This document shows, piece after piece, positions 23,521-64,000 of a stretch of DNA of 64,000 bases. This DNA comes from Hermatobates lingyangjiaoensis. Taxonomy: Eukaryota > Arthropoda > Insecta > Hemiptera > Hermatobatidae. Below the pieces are notes generated by a model. That model did no database searches. It worked only from the letters and a program-made list of their open reading frames with translations, and was not told the DNA's origin. The position numbers and the translations under genes were made by a program. Position 1 is the first letter of the stretch. Each line of letters starts with the position of its first letter. The stretch is from NCBI GenBank assembly GCA_026182355.1, contig JAPFBL010000068.1, forward strand, positions 2,559,001-2,623,000, read 5' to 3'.

Positions 23521-24512
23521 GGTAGTGGTTCTGAATCTGCTAAAGTTGGGGGGTTCTTAATTCTACAAATAGTTAAAACATACTGTATACAAATCTCCGA
23601 GAAATATTTTAATTGCATCGAATACAATACGATAAAAATAATCATTAAAAAATAAAGAAAATGAGACTTACTTTCAGTTTGTTTCTTCTTCTGCCCAGGG
23701 AAATATAAACTTGTTGAGCCTTGGCGTCTTCTTCAGTGTTTGGGGCTAAAACGTTTTATAGGGATAGGGAGGACCTCGAATTTCTTCTTCAATCCTTTGA
23801 AATGTTTTTATGTCTTGGCTGTTTTGACTAGGGAATAATGTTGTTGCAAATTGTAAAATTTTTGCTCAGAGTGGTGAACAAAAGTAATCTCGCCATTGGT
23901 AGAAGATATTCATTGCATATAAAATATATTTGAGGTGAGTAGGTCTTCTTAAGAAGAAAATTGCTATTACTTATCACTAATAATAATGTTGCGTTCACAA
24001 AAAAAGATGAAATTTGTAAGATGAAGTATGGTGACTACGTTTTTATGTCTGGATAGATTAAATACAAAATATGTCAGTGATAGATAGATTGAATCACTGA
24101 GAGACATCTTGAAATCCTATAGACACCCTTGTGAATCACTCTTATAGAGACTTAACAAATTACGATCTGTCTGGGAAGAACAGTGGAAGTAAGAGGTTTT
24201 CAAACAGTGTAAGATGTTGAGTGTGCTTTGCTGGTACTGTAGTAAGCTGAACACATAAACCTGAAATGATTACATGCATAAACACATAACATGCCCACTA
24301 ACCTGTGTACAGGAATCCTTTCGTCTGTACCTGCAACAATACACACATCTTAACATTACCTCAATGGTAATATAAAATAGGGTGGAATCTTTGTCAGTCA
24401 TGGTTGTGACTAGTCAAAATCAAATAATTCTGGTATATGTCAAACATAAAGTAATTCTTGTCGTTTTCTTCATTTACAAACAAACCTATTATACCCTAAT
24501 AAGTTGTAAATG

Positions 24513-25285
24513 CAAAAAAAATGGTTAATATTACCTTCGCATTATATTAACTCGGTGCATTGTCAGCCATGTTTTTTTGAAGAAGAGCAATTGCGGACTG
24601 GTTCAGTTCAATAAATAAAAAAATGTATTTTTTACATCAAAATTTATTATAAGAACACGTATTCTAAGTGTGTTTCATATCGGTGAATAAAAATGAAGCA
24701 ATTATTTTAATACAAGTAAAGCAGAAAATTAACTACCATTTACATTTTAATTTATTGCAATATATTCAACATGTATGTGTTGAAACATAGTTAAATTATA
24801 GTTAAAAGAATAGTGGTAGCATAAAAATGAAGTGGAAAAATCTTCGAACAAAAAAATTGTTAATATTACTTTCCCATTATAGTACCTAGGTGCAATGACG
24901 GCCATGTTTTTTACGAAAAGTAATAGTGCACTGGTTCAGTTCAATGTAGAAAAAATGTATTTTTTATGTCGCCATTTATGATAATAGCACGTATTCTACG
25001 TTTGCTTTATATCGGTGAATCAAAAAGAAGCAATTATTATAATACAAGTAAAGCAGAAAATTAACTACCAATTAACTTTTATTTCATTGCATATAATTTA
25101 ACATATATTTTGACATATAGTTAAATTATAGTTAAAAGACTAGTGTTAACAGAAAAAATCAAGTAACATTATGTGTGAACAATGAAAAATTGTTGAATTT
25201 ACCTTGGCACAAGTCACAGTGCATTTTCCGTCATGATTTTTTGATGAAGGAAAGTTGTAGACAGGCTCGAACATGCAAAGAACTT
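24513..25285. repeat. Tandem repeat, unit about 335 bp, about 2.3 copies
   Basis: Copy 1 starts near 24,520, copy 2 near 24,856 and a part-copy near 25,190. Aligned words include GTTAATATTAC, CATGTTTTTT, CTGGTTCAGTTCAAT, ATCGGTGAAT, AATACAAGTAAAGCAG and AGTTAAATTATAGTTAAAAG. The offset is 333-336 bases throughout. No coding content. Confidence 0.88.
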
Positions 25286-27952
25286 TAGGGAGTCCAAGAA
25301 TTCACTTACACAGTCCTAGAACAGAGTGGCCAACCCCATTATGACTTCTTTTTACTTCAATATAAAATCAAACAAATTTGTTAAATGTTTCATAAAAATT
25401 GAAATTTTCTTGATAGTTATTTTGTTTGAAAGTTTTCTTTTTACACTTCTTAGTGATCAATTTTATTCTCATTGCTATATGATTTACATTAATAAAGAAT
25501 TGAGAATAATAGTTATAATTTAAAATAAAACATTTTTGTTTAAATAACTTTCAGGAATAAGTTCCATGAAACATATTAAATTTGTAAATATCTGAAAATA
25601 AAACATGTGTGCATATTACATTTGACTGCCTTCCATGGACTACATGCATATGCTATCCTTCCTATAATCATTAATATAATTCCTAAGTATGGACATTTAG
25701 ACAACTAACTTTTGATTACTTAAAATAAAAGATTCTACTATAGAAATAATCTCACTAAATGAAAGACTGTTAACAGAAATATTGTACAAAGTATAATTTG
25801 TGCACAACATAAAAATAACTGAAGTAGTATGCATGCAACAGTACTGTGAGTAAAGATATTACCGAATTCATTGATTAATAAATTTAATTAATTGATTAGT
25901 ATAATGTGGGTGTCTTCATTATTCAAATTATAAAGAGAGTATACTGAATAATTATAGATTTTGGAAAAATATTGGCAATTCATTATTCAAAGTCTTCCAA
26001 TAGAAGGATTTTTAAACCTTTAAAATAACTTGTATTGCAAGGACCTCATTTGTAGGAGCATCAATAACAGTTCATATTTCAATTAATTCATTCTAATGAA
26101 TGCCTCAAGCATTTTACTGGTTGTGATGAAAATGTAAACAATATTTAAAGCTGTTGAAAAAAAAGTTTGGAGTGGTCATTTTTAAACAGTGCTCAATACT
26201 ATTAATACTAATTAATTGTATCAATACCCATTACAGAAATAAATTATCTTTCTTTTTTAAAGAACTATCGCAATATGAAATTTACTTCTCATCAATAACT
26301 TAAGTAACTTACACTTTCTTAATGTACCTTCTTAATGAATGTTTAATTAACATAATCTCATTTTTAGGGAGTCTAAGTTGTAATACAAGTTCATATATAC
26401 AATGTACAATGATTAATACTGGGTTATTTATGAAGTATGAACATGTACATCTTTAATAGGACATATATAAAAAATATTCCATTTTCTTAATGCTACTAAA
26501 TTATAAGAAGTATAACTTTCACAATTCATTTTAATCACTCAAGGGAATTATTATTTCTTCATTCATCTTAAATTATAGTAATTGTAAAAAATAAATTAAG
26601 CAATAATATTTTAATTAGTTTAGCATATGTCGAAGTAAATAGGTATATTGTGAAATATTCTATAGCAAACATGTACCATTAATAAATAGATCATTATACT
26701 TCATGAATAAACCATAATAAGCATTTTAAATCTTTTTTAACATTATGTTTAATCAACAAAGGTTTGTTTTAGCAAAAGATACAAAATGTATTAACCAAAA
26801 AGAACGTTGATTTAAAAGTCAACCTATCATATTCATTGAAAGTAATCATTAAGTAGTCATCTAATTATTTGCACATGCCGATAATATTAAACTGGTTTAG
26901 TACTTATGATATTGCACAAATAAGTTAAAATGAAAATCGTACTTACTGTTTGAAGTTATCACTGTATGAAATATCAAGTTGAGTGAATACACTAAATTAT
27001 TAGAACTTTAATTAAAGACACTCCCGGAAGCATAACATTTTAATGGAGAATAATGGCGCAGTTTTGTGTTATTTATAGCTTTATTAAAATAAAAATTATT
27101 TTCATGATTTTCAACATTTTAGCAGTTGATTAGTTCAGTTATTTATTTAAGAAATATCTATACTCAACTGTACTATGTACAGAAAATAAGAATATTAATT
27201 ATTAATAAATTATTAAAAAAATAATTTTTTTAAGAAAAAAAAATTATGCCTGCCTGCTGTACTCTGTTATAAGGTTGCTATGAATGTATATTGAGAAAAA
27301 ATATATTAGTAATTAGCCAGTTTACATACTCAACTCAAAGTTAAAGCCAGATATTCAATATAATTTAAAACTTTTATAGTTGGGAACTTCTGATTTTTGA
27401 AAATAATAAATATGAACTATTGGACTAGAATAGTGAAATAACTGGATATTTGTCAACAAACACACTCCTCTTTCTTGAGGAAAAAGTCCATTCATCACAT
27501 TTCAATATCATGTAAAGATACTACAATTCATAAAGATAAAGTAATTAAGACTGATATTAAGTTTTGCTCAAGAGTGCAATACATAGATTTAATAAAGCAT
27601 TTTATGAGACAAATCCATCATACCATGGAAGACAAAGGAAATTCATTTATGTTTATTGGCGGTAACTTTTAAAAATATTATACCTCTTATATCTCATATA
27701 AATCAATAAATTATTTAAATTTTTCCATTATAAACATCAATTTTATCTCAGTGGATTCGCTCATAACATTTCTATGTCAATGTAAACAATGTAAAAAAAT
27801 ATCAAAAATTCGACAAGTATAGCAGGTGATCTCTTAGTCCAGGATAAACAAACAGTTTTTATAGTTTTATTCCTCTTTGCCCTGACTGAAATTTCATGAA
27901 TTTTTTTTTATAAATGGCTAATTTTTGTTCCAGTTTTGGTCGAATTTTCATA

Positions 27953-28150
27953 GTTTTTACTTTACTGTAGTGATCGTGAAAAAAATCGATCTTGAGATTT
28001 TGACGGAATTATATGTTTTCAGGTCCCAAAGTCGTCTTATGAAGTTTTTTCGATGATATCTGTGTATGTGTGGGTGGGTGGGTGGATGGGTGGGTAAGTG
28101 TGTTAGCATTGCTTGTTACCACGCTACTTTGATAGATCAAGCAACTTAAC
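27953..28150 (+). repeat. Dispersed palindrome-ended repeat, short copy
   Basis: The core words of the 21.5-kb copy are all present (GATCGTGAAAAAAATCGATC, GATTTTGACGGAATTATATG, TTAGCATTGCTTGTTACCAC), with an expanded GGGT run at about 28,067-28,096. The terminal palindrome is damaged. Confidence 0.8.
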
Positions 28151-29532
28151 ATCAGGTTTTAAATTTTTTTCTAGATATCTTAGTCACAATTTCTAGTAAG
28201 TATGTATTCAGTGAACAGTTTATTGTTTTTCTAGTACTGATATACCCTTTTATTTAGAGCCAAAAGCAATAGTTTTGTATTTTCTATATACCATTTTTTA
28301 ATTTCAACCAATAACAGATCCTCTTTTATGTTTCTTAAATAATTTTGGTTTGCTTATAATTTGGGGCCTTTTAACTTTACTCTTTGAGCGTCTGTTCAAA
28401 CTTCTGAAGAATTATATCTACATAACTTGAACAGTAATAGTCTTATAGAGATTATTTAGGTTAATGTGAGTTTAAATTTTACCTTATGCTCATATATATG
28501 CACGAAACGGAATTATATATCAAAAATAAGATCAAAGTAAAACTGAATATTTTGTTTGTATATTACATTCGAATAATGCCTCTACGACTATAAATTGTAG
28601 AGTTAATTGAATATTAACTATTAATAAATTTGTTGCTTCAAAGTAATTATACTTTTAATACATAAGTAGATTGATTACCCACGAGAATATTACTACTCTA
28701 TTCAAAGTTAAGCAGTGATCATTTCAGATTTTATTATTCTGGGTCACATTCAAAAATGGTAAATAATTGATCACGTTTAATAAAACCTTATACAATGCTT
28801 GAATGAGGGTTAGAATGGAATTATTAATTCCACTATTATTGAACTTATCAGTCTTGATTGATCAAGCAAAATACTTTTGATGATAAACGAACTAGGAACC
28901 CAACCCTTTTAATTTATTCGATCAATTAAATATGGATATAAGTGAAGATGGACCATAGATAAAGCAGAAGTTGAACATGTTTCAAGTGAACAGAAAGCCA
29001 ACACAACTTCTGAATCTGGGATCGTAATATAGAAAGGCATGCTGCAAAGAAAACCACTATTTTATCAACAAAACCCTCTGACTTTTAGATTAGCAAAATC
29101 AGGGATAATACTTTTTAATAACTATTAAGAGAGATTGCCGAGGCAATGTCAATTTTGAGGAAAATGTCAATCATTATATGAACGAAAAATACAAATTGAC
29201 TTATTTTTGATTCTCTACAAAATGAGAAAATAAATACATCTAAGAAATCAATCAGTTTTTAAGAGCATAATTGTAACCAAAATATTGGTAAGAAAGTAAT
29301 ATAACTAATCCTGTAGCTTGGGCATTTTATTCCCAGTTTAAGCACATTCTCACTGATAAGAGCTGTCAGTAGCATAAACAAACCTTCCGTTTTGAACTTA
29401 CTTTATCGTCATGTGTAACAGAAAAATGGAACACATACGATAATTTTTATAAAGTTCGTTTGATTTATTTTGGTACCGTAAGATGGATTAACTGTAGTCA
29501 TATTTAGGCTTTACTATCTTCTAATTAGAGCA

Positions 29533-64000
<34,468 letters not shown>

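Larger units (their letters stand above)
14506..29528. other. Intergenic / fry 5' region, no coding gene recognised
   Basis: About 15 kb of AT-rich DNA after the foxj1 stop and before the first proposed fry coding exon. It holds a 21-bp tandem repeat (17.4 kb), a palindrome-ended dispersed repeat (21.47-22.15 kb and 27.95-28.15 kb), a GC-richer island at about 22,390-22,540 of unknown origin, two larger tandem arrays (22.6-25.3 kb), and a related repeat pair at 18,960-19,080 and 20,127-20,195. The fry promoter and untranslated exons probably lie here but cannot be placed. Confidence 0.6.

Overview
This is a eukaryotic nuclear window. It is very AT-rich, its short GC-richer exons are separated by long introns, and it carries many degenerate repeats. 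Two protein genes are recognisable, both on the + strand, and both point to an arthropod, most likely an insect. A hemipteran is my guess from intron size and repeat load; the species cannot be fixed from this sequence.

Gene 1 (about 5.59-14.5 kb) is a FoxJ1-type forkhead transcription factor, the class that switches on motile or sensory cilium genes. It has an N-terminal LTxLxWLQ-type motif (exon 1), a forkhead domain split over two exons (6.5 kb and 9.7 kb), a probable mini-exon at 10.03 kb, a small exon at 14.0 kb and a terminal acidic exon ending at 14,505. The start of the forkhead exon appears to lack one C in a C run, so the expected KKPP and FSYATL halves lie in different frames.

Gene 2 (from about 29.5 kb to beyond the right edge) is furry (fry), the giant scaffold and activator of NDR-family kinases (Tricornered). 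Eleven exons from 34.5 to 62.4 kb carry the conserved Furry N-terminal region. A short ATG-bearing exon at 29,533-29,563 splices in phase to the first of them and is my predicted coding start. All junction phases agree except one, between the exons at 37.5 and 39.2 kb. About 700 codons are in the window; the remainder (thousands of residues in known Furry proteins) lies to the right.

The region from 14.5 to 29.5 kb is intergenic or 5' non-coding. It holds tandem arrays (21 bp at 17.4 kb, degenerate about 230 bp at 22.6-23.5 kb, about 335 bp at 24.5-25.3 kb) and dispersed repeats. Introns hold a 595-bp hAT-type MITE with near-perfect 8-bp target duplications (11.17 kb), a decayed jockey-like reverse transcriptase (52.8-53.3 kb), simple repeats, and a dispersed family ending in a palindrome built on TACTTTACT/AGTAAAGTA.

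The most unusual signal is a set of long inverted repeats (31.1, 40.7-41.2 and 58.0-58.4 kb). Their arms contain a hammerhead-ribozyme-like core: CTGANGA, a small stem-loop, GAAA, then a 4-base self-complementary segment and a U-H dinucleotide. Such motifs are known from Penelope-like elements and related retroelements. Each copy has one extra base before stem II, so activity is uncertain.
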